Of a stretch of 64,000 bases of DNA, positions 11,901 to 30,030 are shown in pieces (the first letter of the stretch is position 1; each line of letters opens with the position of its first letter). The position numbers and the translations under genes are program-made. Under the pieces are notes generated by a model that worked only from the letters and a program-made list of their open reading frames with translations, had not been told where the DNA came from and made no database searches. The stretch covers positions 360,001-424,000 of the forward strand of contig JAOPHQ010002279.1 of the NCBI GenBank assembly GCA_030340625.1, read 5' to 3'. The stretch comes from Merluccius polli (lineage: Eukaryota; Chordata; Actinopteri; Gadiformes; Merlucciidae).

Positions 11901-13945
11901 TTAAAAACATACAGCACTTAGTTTTTCCATGTTTCCAATATTGATTGTTCTCAGTCTCACCTGTAAGTAGCTTTGAATATATGTCTGCCAACTGACTAAA
12001 TGCATTCATTCATTTTATGTATTCATCAGTTCTCATTCATCATTTCATTTCGCTGATACCCTTATCCAAAGCAACTTATAGTTATAGTATTATTCAATTC
12101 ATTTTATTTATAAAGCATTTTTCATTTAGGAAATCCCAAAGTGCTGTACAGGGCTAAAACAGATCATATAAGTAGAGCTAAAACGATCAAACACTAACTA
12201 GAAACTCATTAAAGGCCTTCCTATAGAGAGGCTAAGTCACGCCCACCTCATGCTTCACATCTGGACCTAAGAAACTGAAAGTTGTATGGGAATCAATCGA
12301 GCTAACTTAAAAAAAGTTTTGATGTTGATCTGAATTTCCATGATATGATCCTGGCAGGGTTTGTTTAATTTAAATAGAATTTTCCACATCAAGAAATATT
12401 CATTTGTTTAAAAACTATCATGGGTACAAAACTGTGTAACGCCAGTCAACATTCATTAACTGCCATTAAGTATGGCTGAAAGAGGGAGCAGGGAGAGATG
12501 CTGTGAATTCATATGTATGGGTACTAGCCTACTATAGTCTGTTTTACTTTCTGTACATCCAGAGTTGTACCCATGACGTCTTTTAAACAAATTAGATATT
12601 TCTTGATGTGGAAAATTTAATTTAAATTAGACAAACCCTGCCAGGAATATGTCAGGGAGATTCAGATTGAAATTGAAACTTTTTTAATTTAGCAGCGCTG
12701 ACTCCCATACAACTTTTTCTTTTTGTCAGGTACCAGACATGAAGCATGAGGTGGTTGGGCTTAGCCTTTCTATATAAAAAGGTATTTCGGCCTGTCTTAA
12801 AATCATCCAGGGTCTGTGGTGCCCTCAGATGGTCAGGGAGGGCATTCCAAAAATGGTGGGCAGCAGAGCAAAACCCCTGGTCCCCATTCAGATACATGTA
12901 GGAGGAGGTAGGGGTTTGGCATCTTGCTCAAGGTAGACATTGTGGTTTGAACACAGAACCTTTCGGCCTCACCGCTAATCCCGTCCGTTTCAGTGGGCTC
13001 CGTGACGGTGATCAGCCCACTGGAGCTGATCCGCACCAAGCTTCAGTTTCAGAAGCAGTCCTACAGGGAGCTGAGCGCCTGCATCCGCTCAGCGGTGGAG
13101 GCCAACGGGTGGCGGTCTCTGTGGAGGGGCTGGGGCCCCACTCTGCTCAGGGATGTGCCCTTCTCCGCCATGTACTGGTACAACTATGAGCAGGGAAAGG
13201 CCTGGATGTGTGATCGGTATAACACCACAGAGCCGACGTTTGCCATCACCTTCCTCTCCGGGGCTGCATCTGGATCTGTGAGTAGCTTGAGTTTGAACTT
13301 TAACCCACATTAAAGCTCAAACCCGCATCGATTTCACAGCAAACTAACTCAGTCAATGATTCACCTTGTGTTGTCTGCGTTGTACTTTTAGATGGCCTCT
13401 ATCGCTACTTTACCGTTCGACGTTGTCAAGACTCGAAGGCAGGTGGAGCTTGGAGAGTTACAAGCACTGAATTGTAATGACACAATTATGCTTATGTTTG
13501 ACATCCTTTATTTGATTCTGATTAGTAATGAAAGGATGGCAACTGTTCCATATTTACAAAATAACTTGCAAAAGAGTGTTTTGCTAACCAGTGGTATCTC
13601 TTCCTTGGTAGTGGCGTCGTGCAAGACCTCCTCCACATTGAGCGTGATGAGCAAGATTGTGGCCGAGAAGGGCATCAGTGGACTGTTTGCAGGTAGATAC
13701 TGACAGCTTCCCTCAAAAAACGAAAACGTGTTATTTAATTCAAGGTTGCACCATGTGACTTGCCCCACAGATTACGTGCTAAGCCATCTCATCTGTCACT
13801 CTCGTTAACAGGCTTCCTGCCCAGGCTTATCAAGGTGGCTCCGGCCTGTGCCATTATGATCAGCACCTATGAGTTTGGGAAGGCCTTCTTCCACAAGCAA
13901 AACCAGGAGACCAGACTGGTCCGGCTTCAGCCTGGCAACAGCTGA
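8925..13945 (+). CDS. slc25a40: SLC25A40 mitochondrial carrier (glutathione import)
   Basis: Mitochondrial inner-membrane carrier. The SLC25A39/40 pair is established as the importer of glutathione into the matrix. Exons: 8925-9021, 10379-10438, 10549-10655, 11303-11370, 11469-11593, 12994-13277, 13392-13473, 13612-13692, 13812-13945. They total 1038 nt, 345 residues plus TGA, in phase throughout; the human protein has 338. Three carrier repeats are seen, each with a PxD signature: TPLDVVKIRLQAQ, SPLELIRTKLQ and LPFDVVKTRRQ. Repeat-closing segments SLWSGLPPTL, SLWRGWGPTLLRD and GLFAGFLPRLIK follow. The matrix loop encoded by exon 3 keeps the four Cys (CFVYC and CVC) characteristic of this subfamily. 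The start ATG is the first in an ORF whose next residues match TPxQQM...SCSGAILTS. Confidence 0.95.
9512..9712. repeat. 100-bp tandem duplication, repeat-derived
   Basis: In slc25a40 intron 1 a 100-bp segment starting CACCGTCACCGGGGCTTCAT is present twice in tandem (offset 100 bp, about 90% identical). The same sequence occurs in inverse orientation inside the hAT-type MITE at 50562-51233 (about 50745-50830). It is therefore a piece of a dispersed repeat, not slc25a40 sequence. Confidence 0.75.
11622..11789. mobile_element. TTAA-flanked MITE in slc25a40 intron 5
   Basis: About 165 bp with long terminal inverted repeats. The left arm starts AGAGGAACTTTGCCAATTTT; the right arm is its near-perfect reverse complement, including GGCTTTGTATCATTACAATG. 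TTAA lies at both outer edges. TTAA target sites are used by piggyBac and Kolobok transposases, so a non-autonomous member of one of those is likely. No coding capacity. Confidence 0.75.
12043..12175. repeat. Degenerate fish SINE-like tail
   Basis: CCCTTATCCAAAGCAACTTA resembles the inverted 3' tail common to tRNA-derived fish SINEs. It is followed by a second familiar repeat tail (ATTTATAAAGCATTTTT...CCAAAGTGCTGTACA). Assigned from general pattern only. Confidence 0.4.
12215..12786. mobile_element. Foldback (palindromic) element in slc25a40 intron 5
   Basis: The two halves are imperfect reverse complements over about 180 bp each. On the left are CCTATAGAGAGGCTAAG, CCACCTCATGCTTCA and TTTCCACATCAAGAAATA. 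Their inverse counterparts appear at 12590-12780. A roughly 200-bp unpaired middle separates them. Non-coding; read as a foldback MITE. Confidence 0.7.
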
Positions 13946-15681
13946 TTTGCACCCCCTCCTCAGTGCATTTGGTTGACAGATGCAAACCCCACATGAACCC
14001 AGAGCTGGTCCTTTGCAAGCGAGGCTAACGGTGTCCAAAAAAATGCAATCAAAGTACGAAAAGGCAAAGCGTGAAAGCAAACTGTGCTTTCACTCTTTGC
14101 AAACAATACCAAATTATGAAATGAAAATGCTATACTTTTTATTGATATATCAATTCAGAGTCATTCAGAGTTGGGTATTATGTAACCTGTGATTCATGTT
14201 GGCTGCAATTTGTCCTAAGTCCACTACTGGAAAACACTTATTGTATTATATTTCAATTAAGACATTTTTTTCCATGCACCATTTTCTGCAGTATATGGAA
14301 GAATGGAAGGGAGAAAACATGTTAGGATGGAGAGATATAAAACAATGTCAATATGGCACTAATCTTCAACGACTTTGTGAAGTCACCACTGAGCCACATA
14401 GTCCATTATGATTCTTATATTCCTTTGTCCAAATGTGATGAAGTTTAAATTAAATAAATTATGATATTTTACTAAATGTTTTCTCAAGATGTTTTAATGT
14501 CCTATTTTATCCACATCAAAAATAAGCAAAGTATCACAAATAAATAATTGCACACAAATAATTTGCAGAATGGTATGAACATTTTTATAAATGTGGGAGT
14601 TTATACCCTGCCACCACTTCTGAAATGATAAAGGTAAGTACTAAAGAATCAATAGCATAGCAAAAGACTTGGTTGGTACATCAAATTTTATTTCAAATGG
14701 CAGGATAAAAAAAAAGCACATTCAATAAAATCTACGTGCAAATGACTGCTGTGTTTAGCTAAAGGCAAAAAGTAGAAAGGTCAAAATTCACTATCAAGTT
14801 ACACAACTGGTTATCAACCCTGTCCTAATAAATAATAAATAGTAATATCATGTGATGGCACTTCATTTATTAAGTAAATCCTTAAGACAAATTGTGTTTA
14901 AAGAAACAAAAACTTGATATTAAGAATGGCCCATTTGCCATTCTTAAAGAAAAGTGTAAAAACAAACGTGTAAAATTAAGAATTAAAGATAATACAAGTC
15001 AGTGCAATCACCTCTGCAAATTATAACTCAGAATTTCAGGGCTTGTGATATTTACCTGAGAACTAAATAGTTTAATACTTATAAAATGGTAAAATAACTG
15101 ATAAAATGCTGATAGATGTACAGTCAACATCGAATCCAAGCGAGGAGCACAGATAAACGAACAGTTTAAAAGTGGAAAAACAGATGGGACTTTATAGTAA
15201 ATCTGATATGGGAAACATTTTGAAATATGACCCAACTTTGACACAATCTTTGTCTGTTTTCAGTTAAATGATTTTACGCTTTGTTATTATGCATCGTCAG
15301 TAGTATAAAGTTGCTGTGATAACTTTGGATCGACTTCACTGTTAATCTTTTAGAAAAGATAGGCGTGAGGAGACAGGACGTGATGAACCACAGATGACAA
15401 CACCAACGAACGACGTCAAATGAAGCCTCTAACAAGACGTCTTGGAGCTGAATGCAACACAGAAGAGGTGGATAGAGATCATCTCAACACTATTATATTA
15501 CAAACTCTACATGCAAAGGCAGATTCTTGTGCACCTTCAACTTTACTGTCACCATGGTTTAAAACCCTTGAGTCATACCCGTCACAGAATCCAACACAAA
15601 TAATACCTCTGGGATTAGTGGACCCGATGCACTTGAAGATTGTCTGAAGGAACCCCCGACTGCTATCTAGGTGTCAATCTC
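13946..15681. other. Convergent 3' UTRs of slc25a40 and rundc3b
   Basis: AT-rich, gene-free stretch between the slc25a40 stop (plus) and the rundc3b stop (minus). A plus-strand AATAAA at 14453-14458 suits the end of slc25a40. A minus-strand AATAAA at 14692-14687 suits the end of rundc3b, giving a 3' UTR of about 1 kb. Polyadenylation sites are motif calls. Confidence 0.55.
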
Positions 15682-21883
<6,202 letters not shown>

Positions 21884-23572
21884 CCCGCTGCGTCACCCAG
21901 ATCAGAGTCCTAATGAACGGCTGGCGGATGACGCAGTGCTGCTGGTCCGCCGGTCACTGCGTTACAACATGAATGAGCCGACGTGCCGGTTCTGACGATG
22001 ATCTCCAGTCAGCTGCACCGCTGGCTCTCTCTCTCTCTCTCTCTCTCTCTCCAAAAAAAGCAGATGAAAGGAGGGGTTAAATGGGAGTGGTCTGTGATCA
22101 GAGGTAGGTTATTTCGTGGCCTGTCCAGTTTCTCTGATAGGCTACAGCGGAACCAGTTCTGTAGACTGTCTACTCTCTACTGCCTTCCGCACTCAAGTGA
22201 TTGATTCATAGTGGAATCCATTGTTTGAGAATAACGGTGATTTAGTTTTAAATGAGTCAGAGCTGCACATTAATGTGGCCACATTAGAAACGGATAGGCA
22301 GTTTGTGATGTGATTTACACTGAGGTGTAGGCTGCTGCACTGTATACTGACAGCTTTATGTTAAGGTAGACCTACATTGTAATTGCTCTGTAGGCAGGCA
22401 CATCATAGCCTACTAATAAACAACATGTGGACGTTTTAAGAAAACACGTCTTTAATAGGCCTATGTTTTCCTGAATTTCGAATGTATAATATATTTCATT
22501 TGTTTACATAAAAGTATTGAATAGCTAGTTTAGGCGTGGTCCTACGACCACTGCATTTAAAAGCCTCCAAAGCGTAGAAGACGCTGATGACGTCATGTAG
22601 GTTCAGTGAAGAACAGCGACACCCAGCGGCCGTGAAGAGATTAGCAGTCAGAAATGATCCCATTGGACCATGATTGGACCTGCTTGCATATTCATTTTGA
22701 TAACGAGATTAGGCCTACAAGGTGAAGAAAGCAAGCTTTATTGTATACGCAGCAGTTCCCTTTCATTCCGTACAAATACATTTTTGGGAGAAATGTAGGT
22801 CTATTTACATTATTGTATTCACATTATATAGGCTACAAAACAGACATAAGATGGCTGCATACTTTATGCTTTTTTTTATTACTGCATCCTGAATGGAGGC
22901 ATACATTTTTTATACGGAGCACTTATTCATAAAATAAATGTTTTGAACAAGTAGTCAACATTCTCCATGATCCCACAATTATATTCTGTGAAAGACAAAC
23001 ACACACACACAAAGTTGTATATCTGAGTCGCTACACTGAGTCATACTCAGTGTGGTGTTGGCAAATTTGCATAAGCTATCAGCAAAAAGTTAAGTCAATA
23101 AACATCCCCCCTTGAGAGCATCAAAATGTATTACACCCCATGAGGCCCATATCTACCTAACCGAGGTCAGGACCTCTGTATTTATTCTGAGGCATAAAGA
23201 ATAAAATAAAAAATTGCAAGAACGTAGAAATGTAAAACTGGGGAAAATACTGGACAAACACTTTAATTCAGTTTGGCAAAACCAAGATTGTCAGCGCAGC
23301 TCGTTATTATCGTTTGAAAGGTGCGCAAGTGCAACCCGTGCACTGCATCGGTGTTCAGAAGCCTTCAGGGGCCCATGTAGGGAGGCAAGTTTTTGTCGCT
23401 TTACTATTGTAGGTGGGCGGGCCCTCTCGCACATTGACCGTTTCACGCAGTCTTCAAAGTAACCATTCAATGATAACACTAAGATTACTTGTTAGAAGGC
23501 ATGCTGGGAAATACTAATTTGTCCAATGACCTTGTTCCTTGTCATTTGTGACGGCAGTGCTTTAAAGAGGAT
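21884..23572. other. Intergenic upstream of rundc3b
   Basis: Contains the rundc3b 5' flank and a short (TC)n tract at 22024-22051. The rest is AT-rich sequence with no recognised gene. A moderately GC-rich block at about 23280-23480 directly precedes the hAT remnant and may be its 5' non-coding part, but I cannot show termini. Confidence 0.4.
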
Positions 23573-25269
23573 GGATAAAAGAGAACAGAATGAGTGTACT
23601 GCTAAATTAACGAAACTAGATGCAGCAGCTGATGCCAGAGGCTAACGTTAGCTTAACATTTCCATCTAGAGCCTCCAAAAGAGAAGGTGAAGCTGTATCG
23701 ACTAAGCCGGGGTCCTGGCTGTTTATAGATCGAAGTGCACCATTCTACAGTGATTCGTGGGTCACATTTCCATCTAGAGCCTCCAAAAGAGAAGGTGAAG
23801 CTGTATCGACTAAGCCGGGATCCTGGCTGTTTATACACCAAAGTGCACCATTCTACAGTGATTTGTGGGTCAAAGGAGTTCGAGAGTGGTGGAGAGGTTT
23901 GACTCACATGCTCAGGTTCATGTGGGAGCATGTGTCATATATGAACAGTGGGGAGAATTGATGCAAACATGGAGAGGGATGCAAGAAATGCTGCCAATTA
24001 CTGGAGACAGGTACTTGAGCGTATTATCAACTTTACAATCACTCTGGCCACTTGAAACTTGGCTTTTAGAGGACATAGGGAGATCGTTGGACAGCCCAAC
24101 AGTGGTAACTTTCTCAGTATAATACAATTCTTAGCATGTTACGATCTGGTTCTGAAAGAACTTGTTGTGCAACCACACAGTTCTGTTAAATACTTGAGTC
24201 CTACTGTTCAAAACAAGATAATTGACATAACTGCAAAGCAGGTGCAGTAGGACATTCAAGGAGAAATAAACACCCAACCACCCAAGATATGTGACCACCC
24301 TCTGGATGGTCACATATCTATATACTGAGCCAAGTGTATAGATATGTGACCATCCAGAGGGTTGAAAACAACATAGCCAAAGATTTCCTGATAAACGAGA
24401 ATTTCTTGGGTTTCGAGGAAACAGTGGACACAGAGTAATTGGACCTGAGAAAATGTCGGGGGCAGGGATATGACAGTGTGGCTAAAATGAGTGGGAATGA
24501 GTCTATTCAGGTGTGCAAGCCAGGATCATGGAGATGGAACCTGGGCCAATTGTATGATATTGGTGAGGCTCTTTATAATTCTTTTAAGCCAAAGTATTAA
24601 GAGATGGTCACTCCTTTCTGGTATCATTTCATCTGAACTCTCAGAGCCTGATAAGTTCACCCTGAAACGTCTCTGCCCTACCAGGTGGTCCTCAAGGTAT
24701 GATGCCCTTGCTGCCCTTAGATACCAGTATGTAGATGTCATGAAAGCTCTAACTAGAATTACCCTTGTCAGCCAAAAGAGGGAGGTACAGAATGAAGCTA
24801 CTAATTCTGCTTTACTTTTCAAGTCGTACAACAAACAAATACTGGAAATTGTAATGTAGTATCAAAGATGTTGCAGGCAGAAGATGTAGACATTCAAAAA
24901 GCAGTCAGTCTCCTCCAAAACACAACCCAGGGCCTATCTGCATACCGATATGACTTTGACCAGGTCAAGCACACCGATCAAAAACTTGTGAGCGAGTTCA
25001 TGGAAATTTGCAAAAGAAGAGTGAAACGCCAGTTTGATGAACTTTGTGAAGATGAAATGCTTAGTAATGCATCATCTTAGTAATGCATTTCAGAATCAAT
25101 GTCTTGAACGCCAGCCTGGACATCATTATCAGCCAGCTTTCACAGAGGTTCACTTCTATGCATGAAAGTAACAAACTGATCCATGCTATCCACGGCTGCA
25201 GCATGGGGAAACTCAGTGGATTGGCTATACTCTCAATAGAGAACAGTAGAGCCAGGAACTTGGACTTGA
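23573..25269 (+). pseudogene. Decayed hAT transposase (TTF/ZMYM1-like)
   Basis: Broken reading frames carry blocks typical of the TTF-domain hAT-like transposases that are common in fish. These are AFRGHREIVGQPNSGNFLSI, KYLSPTVQNKIID, LKRLCPTRWSSRYDALAALR and a C-terminal stretch ending near 25080 (FMEICKRRVKRQFDEL). Stops and frame changes separate the blocks. A 108-bp tandem duplication (about 23656-23872) and a hairpin (24297-24361) have further altered it. The 5' limit (ATG at 23573) is provisional. Not functional. Confidence 0.75.
23656..23872. repeat. 108-bp tandem duplication in the hAT remnant
   Basis: The segment beginning TTTCCATCTAGAGCCTCCAA occurs at 23659 and again at 23767 with very few differences, so the duplication is recent relative to the decay of the element. 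Confidence 0.9.
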
Positions 25270-25842
25270 GCAGCTACCCTTACTATTGACCTCTCCCATG
25301 GCTATTGTACACTGCTCTCTCAACTTCTCCCAATCAGCCTTAGAGAAATTCATCCTATTTGACATAACTATAAACTCCTCTCTCAAATCTCTACAAAACC
25401 GACTTAGAATTGGGAAATGATCACTGCCATAGCTGTCCAACAGATCCCACTCTCCATATCTTGCCAACTTAGCTGATGCAAAAGTTAAATCAATACACGA
25501 CACAATATCTCTACCTAAGTGGATCCTAGTCAACATACCATCATTAAGAACTACCAAACAGTTCTTATCCAAGAAAGCCTCTATAATTAGACCATTACCA
25601 TCCAGGGACTCACTACCCCTCAATGGATTGTGTGAATTAAAATCCCCAACCCATACAACTGGAGGCCGAACTTGATCCATTATCTCATCTAATTCTCTCA
25701 TACACAACTGATGACAAGGATTATAAAAGATAAAGATAACCTTCCCCCTACATACCATATCTCCAGCACAACACATTCAAGATCTGTCTGAATATCAACC
25801 CGTCTATATTGAATCCCTTCTCCCACAAACACTGCACAACCT
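25270..25842 (-). pseudogene. LINE fragment, APE-type endonuclease domain
   Basis: The minus-strand frame shows an endonuclease of non-LTR retrotransposons. It reads VVWVGDFNSHNPL (GDFN catalytic block), then SCIDLTFAS and GSDHFPI (the terminal SDH block), with about 180 open codons and weaker similarity upstream (FIFYNPC). Reverse transcriptase is absent, so this is a fragment. Which LINE clade it belongs to cannot be settled by eye. It abuts the broken edge of the 5' LTR of the Gypsy element. Confidence 0.8.
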
Positions 25843-26097
25843 ATTGGAGCGGTTTTTGTTGTTATCTTTCATAGCCTAGCCTCCAGTTTTTAGGAGTGAT
25901 TTTTAGTTTAGCGTTTCTTTATTAGAGTGATTACTTCCTCCGATTGGAGCGTTTTTTGTTATCTTTCACAGCCTGTTTTATTTACTCTCTTTTGATCAGT
26001 TGTAGTTTTCATAGCCCTTTTGTTTATTACAATAAATTGATCAAGCGTAATCTCTGCACCCGAGTCCTGCGTCTTACCTGGTTCTTGTCAGTACACA
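25843..26097 (+). repeat. Truncated, rearranged 5' LTR
   Basis: Matches the last part of the 3' LTR (about 31490-31704) nearly perfectly, e.g. TAGCCTCCAGTTTTTAGGAG and ATTACAATAAATTGATCAAG. Its first 35 bases are a second copy of an internal LTR segment (ATTGGAGCGGTTTTTGTTGT) placed before the segment that normally precedes it, i.e. an internal tandem duplication. The outer ~400 bp are gone. Confidence 0.85.
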
Positions 26098-26106
26098 CTG
26101 ACCAGA

Positions 26107-27386
26107 ATGGACTCAGCAGAGACCCAGCAGGTGGCGGCGGTTCTGCAGGACCAGGATTCCCGCCTCTGCAGGCAGGAGGAATTCCAATCGGCCCTGGCCT
26201 CACAGATGAGTGTTTCAGCGAATCAGATCCAAGCCTTGCATGAGATTTTCGCCAAGACCTCCGTTACCCGCACGGCTCCTGACGATCTGGTAGCCGCCGC
26301 TTCTACCCCAGCGGCCGCCGCTTCGACCCCAGCAGTGCACATCATCGGGACTGGAATTAAATTGGCGCCTCCGGAGCGGTTTTCTGGAGAGTTGGGTCAG
26401 TGCAAACCTTTTCTCATAGACTGCTCCATTCATTTTGAGCACTCGCCCCAAGCATTTCCAACTGATAGATCTAGGGTCGCCTTTATGATCTCTCACTTGG
26501 CTGGCAGAGCTAGATTATGGGCCACGGCTGAGTGGGCGCTCTGCAGCTCTGTGGCAGACTTCAAGGCTGCTCTGCTGCGGACCTTTGATCCCGTATCTGA
26601 TGACCGGGAAAAGGCTCGAGAGTTGAGTGGGGTGAGACAGGGCAAAGACTCAGTTTGTGACTATGCCATCCGCTTCTGCATTCTTGCGGCGGAGAGCGGA
26701 TGGAACTCCACAGCGTTATATGACGTGTTTTTAAAGGGCCTGGCTGCATCTATCCAGGAACTACTGGTTCCCTTGGATCTGCCCTCAGACTTGGACTCAC
26801 TCATTGCACTCGCCATACGGACTGACAATCGACTCCATGAGCTCAATCAGCGGTGGAGAAGCAGCCCGGCGACCACAGATCTACGTACCCAAGCGCCGGC
26901 CAGACAGAGTCGCCTGCAATCGCCACCGGGTCAACGTCATCACTCGCCAACGTCAGCAGCGGAGGAGCCGATGCAGCTCGGAACAGCACGACTCAAGCCG
27001 GAGGAGAGACGGCGACGGCAGCAGGAGGGCCGTTGTTATTACTGCGGGGAGTCAGGTCACCGAGTCGTAGGATGCCCGGTCAAGAGGACTTCGGTGGTGA
27101 GTCGTTTCACGGCTGCCGCTCCTGTATCACGCAATCTTACGCCTGTTAAGGTAATGCACCACGCCTTCACCACAGCACTTGAGGCTCTCCTAGACCCCGG
27201 GGCAGATGAAAGCATGATGGACTGGGGGTTAGCGGAGAAGATCGGGCTCAGAGCTGAACTTTTGGTCAAGCCCATCCAGGCCAAAGCACTTAATGGACAC
27301 AAACTCTTCACTATCACACACACCACAGAACCTCTCGAACTTTGCATCAACAAGCATACAGAACACATAAGATTTATTCAAGGCAC
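26107..27386 (+). pseudogene. Gypsy gag and protease (interrupted)
   Basis: Starts ATG at 26107. A capsid-type region includes PERFSGELGQCKPFL and a WA-rich core. It is followed by a single zinc knuckle CYYCGESGHRVVGC (CX2CX4HX4C) near residue 315 and a retropepsin active-site motif LLDPGADESM near residue 365. The frame is open to the junction with the inserted solo LTR, where the protein is cut off. Translation continues 58 bases into the insert before a stop at 27444. Confidence 0.9.
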
Positions 27387-28229
<843 letters not shown>

Positions 28230-28233
28230 GCAC

Positions 28234-30030
28234 CTTCACATACACTGATTCTGGGATTTCCATGGCTGCTCTGCCACAACCCCCACGTTAATTGGAAAAC
28301 TGGGTCAATCATGGGGTGGGGAAAGTACTGTGCAGGGCGGTGTATAAACACCCGGACTCAGGGGGAAGATGGCACAGTGATTAACCTTGTTTCTGTTGAT
28401 CCCAACACAGACTCTGAATACCCAGACCTGAGCTCGGTGCCCTCCTGCTATCACCACGTCAGAGAAGTATTCAGTAAATCCAAAGCTATGTCCCTTCCTC
28501 CACACAGACCATATGACTGCGCTATTGACTTAGTCCCAGGTTCCACCATCCCTAAGGGTCGCCTATACTCTGTTTCTGGGCCGGAAAGAGAGGCCATGAA
28601 AGACTATATCCAGACCTCCCTGAAGGTGGGGCTTATCCGTCCCTCCTCTTCTCCAGCTGGCACCGGATTCTTTTTTGTAGGGAAGAAGGATGGGTCGTTA
28701 AGACCATGCATAGATTATAGCCCGCTTAATGACATCACGGTAAAAAAACGATATCCCCTGCCTCTCATGTCTTCTGTATTTGACCAGCTTCAGCAAGCTA
28801 AGGCGTTCACTAAATTAGTCCTTCCCAACGCCTACCATCTGGTTAGAATCAGGGAGGGGGACGAGTGGAAAACGGGTTTTAACACTCCTAGTGGCCACTA
28901 CGAGTACTTGGTAATGCCATTTGGGCTCACTAATGCCCCAGCGGTTTTTCAGGCCATGATTAATGACGTCCTTAGGGACTTCTTAGACCACTTTGTATAT
29001 GTTTATTTAGACGACATTCTCATCTACTCTCCTGATTTAGACACGCACAAAACCCACGTGACCAGAGTACTCAAAAGACTGTTAGAGCACAAGCTATATG
29101 TCAAGGCCGAGAAGAGTGAATTTCACGCCGACACCATCTCCTTTCTGGGCTTCATCGTAGCCCCTGGAAGAGTGCAGATGGACCCGGCTAAAATTAGCCC
29201 TGTGGTTGAGTGGCCCACACCGGATGGCCGCAAAAAAGTTCAGCAATTCCTTGGCTTTGCTAACTTTTACAGGCGGTTTATCAGATGCTTCAGTGCCACA
29301 GCGGCTCCGCTCCATGCTCTCACCTCCCCCAAGGTGCGCTTCCACTGGTCCACAGAGGCGGAGTCCGCGTTCCAGAACCTCAAGCGGCGCTTCACCACGG
29401 CCCCCATCCTCACCATGCCCGAACCACAGCGACAGTTTGTGGTGGAGGTGGACGCCTCCAATGAGGGGATCAGGGCAATTTTGTCTCAGAGATCCAAGCT
29501 TGATGGTAAGATGCATCCATGTGCTTTCCTGTCTCGGCGGCTGTCTAAGGCGGAAAGAAACTATGATGTCGGCAACCATGAGCTCCTCGCTGTGAAGGTG
29601 GCACTGGAGGAGTGGCGGCACTGGTTAGAGGGGGCCAGTCAGCCGTTCATTGTCTGGACTGACCACAAAAACTTAGAGTACATTAGGAAAGCCAAAAGAC
29701 TCAATTCTCGCCAGGCCAGGTGGGCGCTCTTTTTTAACCGATTTTCTTTTTCACTCTCCTACAGGCCGGGGTCCCGGAACGTCAAGGCCGACGCCCTGTC
29801 ACGGCTCTTCGACCCCGAGCCTGTTGCCAAGGAAACTGAGCCCATCCTTCCACGGTCCTGTGTGGTTGGAGCAGTTTCCTGGCAAATAGAAAAGGAGGTT
29901 AAGCAGGCTAATGGTGAGGTGCCGCCACCTAGTGGGTGCCCAGAGAATCGTCTCTTTGTCCCTGTTGAGTTGCGCCCACAGGTGATCCATTGGGCCCACA
30001 CCTCGCTGCTTTCCTGCCATCCGGGGTTCG
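28234..30030 (+). pseudogene. Gypsy reverse transcriptase and RNase H
   Basis: Open from the insert edge to a frameshift near 30030. RT blocks are clear: FFFVGKKDGSLRPCIDY, HYEYLVMPFGLTNAPAVFQ and the catalytic YLDDILIYS. RNase H follows (VEVDASNEGI, SRRLSKAERNYDVGNHELLA, WTDHKNLEYI, ADALSRLFD). RT motif A, normally holding the first catalytic Asp, reads TKLVLPNAYH: codon GTC at 28818-28820 puts Val at the Asp position. That alone should abolish polymerase activity. Start is inferred because the true N-terminus was cut by the solo LTR. Confidence 0.9.
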
